Source: Chloracidobacterium sp. UBA3360 (GTDB taxonomy: Bacteria > Acidobacteriota > Blastocatellia > Pyrinomonadales > Pyrinomonadaceae). From it: 41,012 nucleotides of DNA. Below are positions 7,808 through 15,724 of the stretch, in pieces. The first letter of the stretch is position 1, and every line of letters begins with the position of its first letter. The notes under the pieces were generated by a model. The model had not been told where the DNA came from, ran no database searches, and saw only the letters and a program-made list of their open reading frames with translations. The stretch covers positions 1 through 41,012 of the forward strand of contig DEQS01000087.1 in the NCBI GenBank assembly GCA_002360555.1, read 5' to 3'. The translations under genes and the position numbers were made by a program.

Positions 7808-8839
7808 CTATATCTCGGTCCAATCCAAAATAACCTTTCCACCGTTTCCCTCTCGCATAGCTTCAAATCCCTTCTCAAAATCTTTGTAAGAATACCGATG
7901 AGTAATTACTGGTGTTATATCCAGCCCCGACTCGAGCAAAACGCTCATTTGATACCAGGTTTCGTACATCTCACGGCCGTAAATGCCCTTGATCGTCAGC
8001 ATGTTAAATATGACGGTTTTCCAATTGATCGAAAATTCGTCAGATGGAATTCCAAGAAATGCTACATTTCCTCCGTGCGTCATATTCGCTAGCATGTCTC
8101 GGAACGCCGACGGATTCCCCGACATCTCCATACCAACATCAAAACCCTCTTTCATCCCCAATTCTTTCTGCACGTCTGCGATCGACTTCTCGCGGACATC
8201 AACGGCCAACGTCACATTAAATTTTTTCGCGAGTTCGAGGCGGTTCGGATTAACGTCCGTTATAACAACGTGCCGAGCACCCGCATGTTTTGCAACCGCC
8301 GCAGCCATTATTCCGATCGGCCCGGCCCCGGTTATAAGTACATCTTCGCCAAAGACTTCGAACGCGAGTGCCGTATGCACCGCATTGCCGAACGGATCAA
8401 ATATTGCCGCGACATCGAGATCTATGTCAGGGCTGTGCTTCCAAATATTTGTGAACGGTACCGCCATGTACTCAGCGAAACCGCCGTCCGTATTGACGCC
8501 GTAACCAAGTGTGTTCGCACATTTATACCGACGTCCAGCTAAACAATTGCGGCAGCGACCGCAGACAAGGTGCCCCTCGACGCTTACGATATCGCCAACG
8601 TAAAAATCATTGACATTCGAGCCAACTTCAACGATCTCGCCGACCAGCTCATGACCTAGTATTGTCGGCACTTTGATCGTACTTTGCGCCCAAGCATCCC
8701 AGTTGTAAATATGAAGATCTGTACCACAAATGCCGGTCTTTTTCATCCGGATCAGAACGTCATTAATGCCGATTTTTGGTTCCGGCACTTCCTCGAGCCA
8801 AAGACCGACCTCGGCCTTGCTCTTTACTATGGCTTTCAT
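7808..8839 (-). CDS. tdh: L-threonine 3-dehydrogenase
   Basis: A 343-residue zinc-dependent medium-chain dehydrogenase that oxidises threonine to 2-amino-3-ketobutyrate using NAD+. The catalytic zinc site is seen as CGTDLHIYNWD near 38 and GHELVGEIVEVG near 63. Structural-zinc cysteines lie in CGRCRNCLAGRRYKC near 93-107. The Rossmann motif is GAGPIGIMAAAVAKHAG near 171. AAGGAG about 9 nt before the ATG is a good ribosome-binding site. It is the first gene of a tdh-kbl operon; the 173-nt gap to the divergent pheS holds the promoters. Confidence 0.95.
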   Translation of the reverse strand: MKAIVKSKAEVGLWLEEVPEPKIGINDVLIRMKKTGICGTDLHIYNWDAWAQSTIKVPTILGHELVGEIVEVGSNVNDFYVGDIVSVEGHLVCGRCRNCLAGRRYKCANTLGYGVNTDGGFAEYMAVPFTNIWKHSPDIDLDVAAIFDPFGNAVHTALAFEVFGEDVLITGAGPIGIMAAAVAKHAGARHVVITDVNPNRLELAKKFNVTLAVDVREKSIADVQKELGMKEGFDVGMEMSGNPSAFRDMLANMTHGGNVAFLGIPSDEFSINWKTVIFNMLTIKGIYGREMYETWYQMSVLLESGLDITPVITHRYSYKDFEKGFEAMREGNGGKVILDWTEI

Positions 8840-8974
8840 TGTTTAAAGCTCCTTATGGATGTACAACGACTACGTTTTCAATGATATCACCGCAAGAGGT
8901 CCGGTCAAAAGAAGTCGCACAACACGTTTTTAACCGCGCATTTTACGAGATTCCGCATCACTGCTAGAATTAGG

Positions 8975-9004
8975 TTTTCAGTCGCTGCCGCAAACTGATA
9001 TTCT
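8975..9004 (+). promoter_or_regulatory. Candidate pheS promoter close to the start codon
   Basis: TTTTCA (8975-8980), an 18-nt spacer, TATTCT (8999-9004). The pheS ATG at 9013 is only 8 nt after the -10 box and lacks a Shine-Dalgarno sequence, predicting a nearly leaderless message. The -35 match is modest. Confidence 0.45.
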
Positions 9005-9012
9005 CTAAACTT

Positions 9013-10104
9013 ATGTCCGAAGAACGAGATCGAGTCCAAGCGATTCTTACCGAATTCCAAAATGAATTCGCACCTTATGCCAGCCTAAGCCTCGATGGGG
9101 CGTCGCTCGACAATGTCGAATCGAAACTGCGTGAGGTCGCCGAGCTGAAGGTCCGCCACACCGGTAAAAAATCACCGATCTCAGGCGCTATGAACTTGGT
9201 GGGGAAAGTTGCCCCCGATGAACGCGCGGGATTTGGTCAATTTGTGCAGTCTGCGCAGAAGGAAATCGCTTCAAAGATCGATGCGGTTGAGAAGACACTA
9301 AATGAAGTCATCATAAACGCTAAGATCGAAAGTGAACGGCTCGACGTGACGCTGCCCGGCCGCCGGCCGCGAACGGGCCATCTGCACCCGATCACGATAT
9401 TGCGGCAAAAGATCGAAGATATTTTTGTCTCGATGGGCTATGCGATCGAGGATGACCGCGAGATCGAGACCGATCACTATAACTTTGACGCCCTTAATAT
9501 CCCCGAGGGGCATCCGGCTCGCGAATCACAAGACACGTTTTACACGACGCAGGGATTTGCCTTACGTTCGCAAACCTCGACGGTCCAGATCCGTGCGATG
9601 GAACGACGCGGTGTACCGATCCGCATCATCGCTCCGGGCAAAGTTTTTCGCCGCGATACGCCTGACATGACCCATGTCCCGATGTTTCATCAGATCGAGG
9701 GCCTCTGCGTTGATAAAGGCATCACAATGGCCCATCTCAAGGGAACTGTCACCGAATGGCTCAAGCGGCTGTTTGGCGAAGACACAATTACGCGTTTCCG
9801 TCCATCATACTTCCCTTTTACCGAGCCGTCGGCGGAGTTTGATTTTTCGTGCTTCAAATGTCACGGTAGCGGTAAATTCGAGGGTGACCGCTGCCGTCCG
9901 TGCAAAGGCTCAGGCTGGATCGAACTCGGCGGATCAGGCATGGTGCATCCTAACGTCCTGAAAGCGGTTGGTGTTGACCCGACCGTCTATTCGGGCTTCG
10001 CATTTGGCTTTGGCCTTGAGCGTATGACTGCTCTGATGTATTCGATCGATGACATCCGACATATGTTCGAGAACGATGTGAGATTTTTGGAGCAGTTTAA
10101 GTAA
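9013..10104 (+). CDS. pheS: Phenylalanyl-tRNA synthetase alpha subunit
   Basis: A 363-residue class II catalytic subunit of the alpha2-beta2 enzyme that charges tRNA-Phe. The N-terminal ~100 residues form the coiled-coil tRNA-binding arm. The catalytic core starts at HPITILRQKIEDIF near 120, with motif 2 around GKVFRRDTPDMTH and motif 3 in GFGLERMTAL near 335. A four-cysteine cluster (CFKC and CRPC, near 280-297) matches the cysteine-rich form known in many bacterial PheS proteins. It is followed 18 nt later by pheT, an operon arrangement. No ribosome-binding site precedes the ATG; see the near-start promoter. Confidence 0.97.
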   Translation: MSEERDRVQAILTEFQNEFAPYASLSLDGASLDNVESKLREVAELKVRHTGKKSPISGAMNLVGKVAPDERAGFGQFVQSAQKEIASKIDAVEKTLNEVIINAKIESERLDVTLPGRRPRTGHLHPITILRQKIEDIFVSMGYAIEDDREIETDHYNFDALNIPEGHPARESQDTFYTTQGFALRSQTSTVQIRAMERRGVPIRIIAPGKVFRRDTPDMTHVPMFHQIEGLCVDKGITMAHLKGTVTEWLKRLFGEDTITRFRPSYFPFTEPSAEFDFSCFKCHGSGKFEGDRCRPCKGSGWIELGGSGMVHPNVLKAVGVDPTVYSGFAFGFGLERMTALMYSIDDIRHMFENDVRFLEQFK

Positions 10105-10122
10105 CACCCGTCTTTTTTTGTT

Positions 10123-12183
10123 ATGAACATCAGCTACAATTGGCTAAAAGATCTGATCGATATCGAGATGAGTGCCGACGAGGTCGCGGCACAGCTTACG
10201 CGTGTCGGCCTCGCAGTTGAGGGTATTCATCCGCACGGAGACGATTTTGTCCTCGATATCGATCTGACCTCAAATCGGTCTGATTGTTTATCGCACCTAG
10301 GAATAGCAAGAGAATTGCAGGTAATTAATAATTCTAAATTAATAATCAATAATTATGATGCTCCGAGTCCTGGAGACCCAAATCTCGTAAATATCCTAGA
10401 CGCAAACCTTTGCAACCGCTTCACAGCCCGCATCATCCGCAATGTGAAGATCGGCCCGTCGCCGCAGTGGCTCGTGAATCGTCTCGAAGCCATCGGTGAG
10501 CGTTCGATCAATAATGTTGCTGATATCACCAATTATGTTATGCACGAGCTCGGGCAGCCGATGCATTCATTTGATCTTGATAAATTGAGCGGCGGTCGCA
10601 TTGTCGTCCGCAAAGCCACTCCTGGGGAAAAGATCACAACGCTCGATGAGGTTGACCGCGTGCTCGACGAGACGATGCTTGCGATCTGTGATGCGGAAAA
10701 GCCGGTTGCGATCGGCGGCGTTATGGGTGGTTTAGACTCGAGCATTACCGATTCAACGGTTAGTGTGCTACTTGAGGTTGCATACTTTAAACGAGAGAAT
10801 ATAAGGGCTACATCAAGAACGTTGGGGCTAGGAACCGAAGCAAGCTATCGCTTTGAACGCGGCGTCGACATCGAAAATCTTATCACTGCGTCCAACCGTG
10901 CGACAGAGTTGATCTGTGAACTTGCGGGCGGCAAAGCCGACGATTTTGTGGATGTTTATCCGAACAAATTCGTAGCAAATCAGGTCGCTTCGGCTGATAT
11001 CTCCGCTTCGGTAAAGAGATTGACGGGATTGTCGTTCGAAACCGGCGAATGCGTCCGAATTCTCACCGCCCTAGGTATTACCGCATCTGACGACCGTAAA
11101 ACATTTAGTTCCCCGACGTGGCGGCATGATATCGCTATCGAGGAGGACTTGGTAGAGGAAGTCGCTCGTCACGCTGGGTACGAAAATATTGCAAACGAAC
11201 TGCCTCCCGCATACGGTGCTGGCGAGTATCAGAAAACAGAACCGCGAAAAAAGCGGCTGCGTGAAAACCTCGCTGACATGGGCTTTGACGAAGCAATCAC
11301 GTACAGCTTTATCGATACTAGACAGGACGGTGTGTTTGAGAATATACCGGGGTTGCTCAATGAAAAGCTCGAGGATAAGTACATAACGCTGCAAGATTCG
11401 GTGATCGACGGAGCACTGCGAATGCGGCCGAGCATACTTCCCGGCTTACTCGACGCTGTTCGTCTTAATCTCAACTTTCAACGGCGTGATCTAAAGCTAT
11501 TTGAGATCGGCAAAGTCTTTGCGGCCCAAACAGGCGAATACGAACTGCCAAATGAACGCGAGATCCTGACTCTTGTGGTAATCGGCGGTGAGATCAGTGA
11601 GGGCAAAGCTGTCACGGTCCGCGAGTTAGACCTATACGACGCTAAAGGTGCGTTAGAAGCGGCTCTTGAGGCTGTTGGTGTATCAAATGCCGACTTCACT
11701 GCTGCCGAGGCAAAACATCTGAGAAAGGGCCAGACTGCGGCGGTTTTGGTTGAAGGATCAAGGGTCGGATACATAGGACGTTTGAGCGACGATATAGCAG
11801 CGGGCTATAAATTCAAACAACCCGTATATGTGGCAGAGGTCGATCTTCAAGCAATACTTGACATGGAATCGACACCGATCGCATATCGTCCGTTGTCAAA
11901 ATACCCTGCTGTAACGCGTGATGTTTCGCTGTTGGGCGACCGAAACATTTCATTTGCGGCGACCCGCCAAGCGGTTACGGAGCAGAACTTCGAGCTTTGC
12001 CGTAACGTTAGCTTTGTCGATGTTTACGAAGGCAAAGGCTTGCAAGATAATGAGCGTTCGATTACGATTCGTTTGGAATATCGCAGCGACGAAAGGACGC
12101 TGATCGAGGATGAGGTTGAGGCTCTACATAAGCAAATACTCTCCCATTTAGAGCAAAAACTGGCAATAAAACCTCGTTTTTGA
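10123..12183 (+). CDS. pheT: Phenylalanyl-tRNA synthetase beta subunit, short form
   Basis: The beta subunit of PheRS at 686 residues, against about 800 in E. coli. It begins with the usual B1 segment (MNISYNWLKDLID), but the EMAP/OB-fold tRNA-binding insert that normally follows near residue 40 is absent: GLAVEGIHPHGDDF passes almost directly to DIDLTSNRSDCLSHLGIAREL. The B3/B4 editing region (NNVADITNYVMHELGQPMHSFD), B5 domain, catalytic-like core and the C-terminal ferredoxin-fold anticodon-binding domain (YRPLSKYPAVTRDVSLL onward) are all present. An AT-rich stretch at 10322-10358 encodes the linker INNSKLIINNYD. No frameshift is seen, so the loss is an in-frame architecture change. It is probably co-transcribed with pheS. 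Confidence 0.95.
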   Translation: MNISYNWLKDLIDIEMSADEVAAQLTRVGLAVEGIHPHGDDFVLDIDLTSNRSDCLSHLGIARELQVINNSKLIINNYDAPSPGDPNLVNILDANLCNRFTARIIRNVKIGPSPQWLVNRLEAIGERSINNVADITNYVMHELGQPMHSFDLDKLSGGRIVVRKATPGEKITTLDEVDRVLDETMLAICDAEKPVAIGGVMGGLDSSITDSTVSVLLEVAYFKRENIRATSRTLGLGTEASYRFERGVDIENLITASNRATELICELAGGKADDFVDVYPNKFVANQVASADISASVKRLTGLSFETGECVRILTALGITASDDRKTFSSPTWRHDIAIEEDLVEEVARHAGYENIANELPPAYGAGEYQKTEPRKKRLRENLADMGFDEAITYSFIDTRQDGVFENIPGLLNEKLEDKYITLQDSVIDGALRMRPSILPGLLDAVRLNLNFQRRDLKLFEIGKVFAAQTGEYELPNEREILTLVVIGGEISEGKAVTVRELDLYDAKGALEAALEAVGVSNADFTAAEAKHLRKGQTAAVLVEGSRVGYIGRLSDDIAAGYKFKQPVYVAEVDLQAILDMESTPIAYRPLSKYPAVTRDVSLLGDRNISFAATRQAVTEQNFELCRNVSFVDVYEGKGLQDNERSITIRLEYRSDERTLIEDEVEALHKQILSHLEQKLAIKPRF

Positions 12184-12202
12184 TAAAACCCTCATCTTTT
12201 AC

Positions 12203-12231
12203 TTGAAGTTTTCCGCAAAAGCCCCGATAAT
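12203..12231 (+). promoter_or_regulatory. Promoter upstream of the zapB-like/zapA pair
   Basis: TTGAAG (12203-12208), a 17-nt spacer, GATAAT (12226-12231), about 43 nt before the ATG at 12274. It would let the division genes be transcribed apart from pheST. Confidence 0.6.
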
Positions 12232-12273
12232 GTTTTCCACAGTCCTGACAACATCTAGTTTGGAGACCCCTGA

Positions 12274-12555
12274 ATGAATGCCTTAACGGGAATGGAAAAA
12301 TTCTCGCATCTTGAGGACAAGATCTATCTAACGATCGAGTACGCCAAGAAAATGCGTGAAGAAAAAGAACGGCTTGAAAAAGAGCTTGCGGCTATAAAGA
12401 GTGAGGCTTCAGGAGCCATCACGGAAAAGCGTGTGCTCGAGGATAAGATCACCGATCTACTCTCCGAACGTGACTCCATCCAACTCAAGGTCGAAGCCAT
12501 GCTCGACGCTATAACATTGATCGACGCAGACGTCGCCGAGGCGGTCGGCAGATAA
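12274..12555 (+). CDS. ZapB-like coiled-coil protein
   Basis: A 93-residue protein that is nearly all predicted coiled coil, with charged heptads from about residue 10 (FSHLEDKIYLTIEYAKKMRE) to about 75. GGAG about 10 nt before the ATG is a fair ribosome-binding site; a second in-frame ATG lies at 12292. It sits 11 nt upstream of zapA. In other bacteria small coiled-coil division proteins such as ZapB work with ZapA to bundle FtsZ, so a role in Z-ring assembly is inferred from size, structure and position. Sequence identity to true ZapB cannot be shown by eye. Confidence 0.7.
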   Translation: MNALTGMEKFSHLEDKIYLTIEYAKKMREEKERLEKELAAIKSEASGAITEKRVLEDKITDLLSERDSIQLKVEAMLDAITLIDADVAEAVGR

Positions 12556-12566
12556 GGGAAACCGTT

Positions 12567-12890
12567 ATGTCAGAACAAACGATTCGCGTAGAGATATACA
12601 ATCAGACATACAGCATTCGCTCAGACGGAGACAACGAATATATCCACGAGCTGGCCGAGTATGTTGACCGCAAGATGCGTGAGATATCATCGGGTACGAT
12701 GACGGTCGATTCGCTCAAAGTTGCTATTCTCGCTGCCCTGCACATAGCTGATGAGTTTTTTCAGCTAAAGCAGTCACAGGCTCAAAACGATGCTCAGCTT
12801 GCTGCCCGCAGCACCGAGTGTTCGGAAATGCTCGACCGGATACTCAAACACCGAGACCTTGCTCCGCAACAGATCGAGACCGAACAGTAA
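12567..12890 (+). CDS. zapA: Cell division protein ZapA
   Basis: A 107-residue ZapA-family protein, which binds FtsZ and promotes protofilament bundling at the division site. The N-terminal beta-hairpin (TIRVEIYNQTYSIRSD) and the YIHELAEYVDRKMREI helix are typical, followed by ILAALHIADEFFQLK and a C-terminal coiled coil. It follows the ZapB-like gene by 11 nt. Downstream lies the probable 6S RNA; zapA next to the 6S RNA gene is a conserved arrangement in many bacteria. Confidence 0.92.
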   Translation: MSEQTIRVEIYNQTYSIRSDGDNEYIHELAEYVDRKMREISSGTMTVDSLKVAILAALHIADEFFQLKQSQAQNDAQLAARSTECSEMLDRILKHRDLAPQQIETEQ

Positions 12891-12942
12891 TTTCCGATAC
12901 GCAATTCAGAAATATTATGCGTTGTGCGATTTTCATTTTGCA

Positions 12943-12964
12943 TTTCGTCGCGTTGTGCTAGGAT
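12943..12964 (+). promoter_or_regulatory. Candidate promoter of the 6S RNA
   Basis: A weak -35-like TTGCAT lies near 12948 and TAGGAT at 12959-12964 is a good -10 box. Initiation about 6 nt downstream coincides with the 5' arm of the closing stem at 12969. The spacer (15-16 nt) is slightly short. Confidence 0.45.
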
Positions 12965-12968
12965 TTGG

Positions 12969-13195
12969 TTGGCGAAGGAATTTGACTGCGTGATTCGTGA
13001 CCGAACGCATACATAATTGAGCCAACATATGAATGTCGGGAGGCTAATGCCGGTCGTCGGTGCTTTTCTCCACGGAGCCAAGCCATAGACTCCGGCTTTG
13101 ATATCTCGATCTAATCGGAATAGAAAGCCACCCACCTGTAACTAACAGGTTCAATTCATACGTTCGAACGGTTTCGCGGTTCTCATTCGCCAAAA
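12969..13195 (+). ncRNA. ssrS: Probable 6S RNA
   Basis: 6S RNA mimics an open promoter and sequesters sigma-70 RNA polymerase. The 227-nt region directly after zapA folds as a long closed rod: TTGGCGAA (12969-12976) pairs with TTCGCCAA (13186-13193); the arm starting CGAACGCATA near 13001 pairs with the arm ending ATACGTTCG near 13166, and ATTGAGCC with GGTTCAAT. The 3' side carries CCCACCTGT-AACTA-ACAGGTTCAA, which resembles the conserved 3' hairpin of 6S RNAs. A promoter-like TAGGAT lies just upstream and a strong terminator just downstream. No ORF is supported here. The zapA location adds support. Exact ends are inferred. Confidence 0.72.
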
Positions 13196-13199
13196 TATT

Positions 13200-13234
13200 A
13201 AAAAGACGCATGATATATGATCTTGCGTCTTTTT
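13200..13234. terminator. Bidirectional rho-independent terminator
   Basis: AAAAAGACGCA (13200-13210) and TGCGTCTTTTT (13224-13234) form a perfect 11-bp stem with A and T tracts on both sides. It ends the 6S RNA on the plus strand and the convergent membrane-protein gene, whose stop codon overlaps it, on the minus strand. Confidence 0.92.
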
Positions 13235-14003
13235 AATTATCTGAGTCGAATTCGATCGGTTCGTTTTCAAGCTCTTTTCGTATTTCCTCGGTCATTTTTG
13301 CGGATTCGAGAGCCAGAGGAAGTTCTTTGGAGCGGGCGGAGAGTTTCTTGAGGGCGAGTTCAGAATCGGCGAGGTTTCCGCCGCGGCTTGCTGCGGCCTC
13401 GATCATTTGCAGGCGGGCCTCGGCCTCGGAGAGCATGACCTTTGCCTCTTCGCTAATATTTGAGATCGTTTCAATATCAACGGATATTTGCTCGCGAAAT
13501 TCGTCTGCCCTCGCACTCTTTAATTGCTTTAGCGAATTTTGTCGTCTTTTAGCGAGCGATAGTTCTCGTTTTGACGACCTTACGATACGAGTCGCTGTTA
13601 GTCGCGAAGCCAGTGTTTCCTTGTAAGCATCGGCGAGTAGCAGATCCCTTGCCTCTACGGCCTTTAACGCACGCTTCTCGCTCGATTTAAGCTCGTTCAT
13701 AAACCAGCCGATCTCTTCAGCCCTGATACCGTCGGCCGCGATCTTTTCCCGAATTTCCTTGGTCCACTTTGTTCGTTTGTGAATAAGCAGCCCCATCGTG
13801 AAGATTCCCGCTAAAAAGCCAATGCAGGTGGCCACAATGCCAAGAAAGAGCACTATAACGGCTGTCGGCGGAGCAAATGGCGCGAGCAACATCAGTAGGA
13901 GCGTAATAACTGCGGGTATCGCGGTCAAAGCTATCGGGGCGGCAATCGCCCCGGCAAGGAGCTTTCGTCCGCGTGCAATGTCTCCTTTAGTTATCTCGTA
14001 CAT
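13233..14003 (-). CDS. Membrane protein with long coiled-coil tail
   Basis: An unrecognised protein of 256 residues from the chosen ATG (MYEITKGDIARGRKLL); an earlier in-frame ATG at 14042 would add 13 residues without a better ribosome-binding site. Two adjacent hydrophobic segments (about 17-40 and 47-70) form a membrane hairpin. The rest (from about 75) is a long charged helical region with many Ala, Glu, Lys and Arg, probably a cytoplasmic coiled coil, ending in the acidic EPIEFDSDN. The layout recalls small membrane-anchored scaffold proteins, but no function can be assigned. It converges on the 6S RNA and shares its terminator. Confidence 0.72.
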   Translation of the reverse strand: MYEITKGDIARGRKLLAGAIAAPIALTAIPAVITLLLMLLAPFAPPTAVIVLFLGIVATCIGFLAGIFTMGLLIHKRTKWTKEIREKIAADGIRAEEIGWFMNELKSSEKRALKAVEARDLLLADAYKETLASRLTATRIVRSSKRELSLAKRRQNSLKQLKSARADEFREQISVDIETISNISEEAKVMLSEAEARLQMIEAAASRGGNLADSELALKKLSARSKELPLALESAKMTEEIRKELENEPIEFDSDN

Positions 14004-14133
14004 ACCTGTCAGATGTTTAGAGTCTAGCGCACAGAGATGCATTTTGAGGAGAGTACGGACATGGTTTTGTCGTCGAAAAGTCTAGGATAAAGGGGAGAAA
14101 TATATTACTATTCAAATGATCGAGCTAACTTTT

Positions 14134-15087
14134 ATGAATCGACGCAGATCAACCAAATCGCTGTTGTTCCCAATGCTGATCTCGTTGTGTGCCTCTTTTG
14201 CCTTCGCACAGAACACAGAACCCCAACAACGCGTTCGAACAGTTACGATACCTATCTCGATCTTTACAAAGCAGGAACTCAAAGAAGGGCAACTTGATGA
14301 GTTTGTACAAGCTGATCGACTAATTGTTCGCGAAAATAACGACGAGCAACAGATACTCTCCATCAAGAGTGTCGGCGATTCGCCCTTGTCTATCGCGTTT
14401 TTGATCCAAGAAGATATGACATCGAATTTCAATCTTCAGATCAAAGACATTCAGGAGTTCATTCGTGGATTGCCAAAGGGAACAAGAGTGATGGTCGCTT
14501 ATCTTAGAGGCGGGGCGGCAGAGATCAGACAAAAATTTACCGATGACCTAGACAAAGCCGCAGGCTCTCTACGGATCATTTCTAGCAGTCAATTCGCAGC
14601 TCCTCGAAGCCCGTATGACGGGGTCAGCGATACGTTAGGCCGTTTCGACGCTATGCCTGCGGGGCGGCGGGCTATTTTGTTGTTTTCAGATGGGTTGGAC
14701 ACCACTAACGGGTTGAACCTCGCGTCAATAATGCAGAGTTCGGATCTCGATCAGGCGATCCTGAAAGCACAAAGAAAAAGCGTCGCTGTATATTCTTTTT
14801 ACCATCCTACGGTGTTGACCGAAACCTCAAACTCAATTCTTGGCCTTGGCGCACAAGGAGCTCTCGACAAACTCTCAGACGAAACTGGCGGGCGCTCATT
14901 TTTTCACGGCATAAGTGCCCCGGTCAGCTTCAAGCCTTTTTTTAAGGATATGTTCATGTCGTTAAATAGACAGTTCGCCCTCACCTATTTGTCGACCCAC
15001 ATGAAAAAGAATTATTACAAAGTGAAAGTTTCGAGCACGAATCCTGAGATCAAGATCGAGCATCCTCGGGGATATTACTACCGGTGA
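14134..15087 (+). CDS. Secreted VWFA-related protein, acidobacterial type
   Basis: A secreted protein with a von Willebrand factor A fold, in a family strongly expanded in Acidobacteria (VWFA-related Acidobacterial domain, TIGR03436). From ATG 14134 the signal peptide is MNRRRSTKSLLFPMLISL and ends near FAFAQN; an upstream in-frame ATG at 14116 would add six residues and spoil the signal. Family features are an N-terminal strand region (VRTVTIPISIFTK), SIAFLIQEDMT where a MIDAS-like DxSxS motif would be (degenerate here), RRAILLFSDGLDTTNG, and the end HPRGYYYR. The MIDAS changes suggest weak or absent metal binding. The 3' end overlaps the convergent zinc-protein gene by 10 nt. Confidence 0.85.
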   Translation: MNRRRSTKSLLFPMLISLCASFAFAQNTEPQQRVRTVTIPISIFTKQELKEGQLDEFVQADRLIVRENNDEQQILSIKSVGDSPLSIAFLIQEDMTSNFNLQIKDIQEFIRGLPKGTRVMVAYLRGGAAEIRQKFTDDLDKAAGSLRIISSSQFAAPRSPYDGVSDTLGRFDAMPAGRRAILLFSDGLDTTNGLNLASIMQSSDLDQAILKAQRKSVAVYSFYHPTVLTETSNSILGLGAQGALDKLSDETGGRSFFHGISAPVSFKPFFKDMFMSLNRQFALTYLSTHMKKNYYKVKVSSTNPEIKIEHPRGYYYR

Positions 15088-15560
15088 AACCGGGCATCGG
15101 TTTTTGTTTGACAAACTTGGCAAACAAATACATCTTCCTTGATCAGCAATCCGATCCAAAATAGCGGAAAGAAAAATACCAACAAACAAGCAAAAGTTAC
15201 CCAGCCCGCCGTGGATATACGTCTTTCGAACCTGGGCATATATCGGCTGCCGCAATTTGGGCACATGTATGTGTTTGAAATGGGCCGTGCCTGTTGATAA
15301 GTTAGCTGGCCAGCCTGGTAATTTTGTTGCGGCGGTGCGAATTGAGAGTTGTGCGGACGTGGTTGATTGATCGTGGTCGTCGGCCGAGCCTCATTTTGAG
15401 TTTGAAATTCATCCGTTTTCCATGAATAAGGACGCGGTGGAGCCGTGTGGTCGAACGGATTATTCATCACCGGCTTTTGAAAATTGAATTTCGTCCCGCA
15501 AAATCTGCAAAAGATCGCTTCGGGCGTATTAAGTTTTCCGCAGTTTTGACAGGAATTCAT
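15078..15560 (-). CDS. LITAF-like zinc-binding membrane protein
   Basis: A 160-residue protein from ATG 15560 (MNSCQNCGKLNTPEAIF); an upstream TTG at 15605 would add 15 residues and is less likely. The N-terminus is a zinc ribbon (CQNC then CRFC). A Pro/Gln/Asn-rich linker follows (about 30-100). The C-terminal domain has CPNC near 101, a hydrophobic stretch (GWVTFACLLVFFFPLFWIGLL) and then CQVC near 150. This knuckle-hydrophobic-knuckle layout is that of LITAF-like domains, which insert into the membrane face and bind one zinc across the two CxxC pairs. The function in bacteria is unknown. It converges on the VWFA gene with a 10-nt overlap. Confidence 0.72.
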   Translation of the reverse strand: MNSCQNCGKLNTPEAIFCRFCGTKFNFQKPVMNNPFDHTAPPRPYSWKTDEFQTQNEARPTTTINQPRPHNSQFAPPQQNYQAGQLTYQQARPISNTYMCPNCGSRYMPRFERRISTAGWVTFACLLVFFFPLFWIGLLIKEDVFVCQVCQTKTDARFHR

Positions 15561-15724
15561 ATCGACAAGCGGGAGCTGCAAGCTCTCATTTACGAATGAT
15601 ATCAAAGAAATGTTCGTTTATCGACAAGATAGATAAATTCATATTACAACGCATTTTATTGCTCTCTCGTCTAAAAATCGGGTAAGCTATTGCCATAACC
15701 TCTCTCATTCTCTGACCAAAATCT

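Noticed and set aside
10123..12183. pheT as a truncated or frameshifted gene
   Set aside because: Both flanks of the missing insert are conserved and in frame, and all later domains are intact, so it is an architecture difference rather than damage.
12894..13135. Open frame of 113 codons on the minus strand over the 6S region
   Set aside because: It overlaps zapA and a strongly structured RNA, has no recognisable protein features, and lies beyond the terminator that ends the minus-strand gene.
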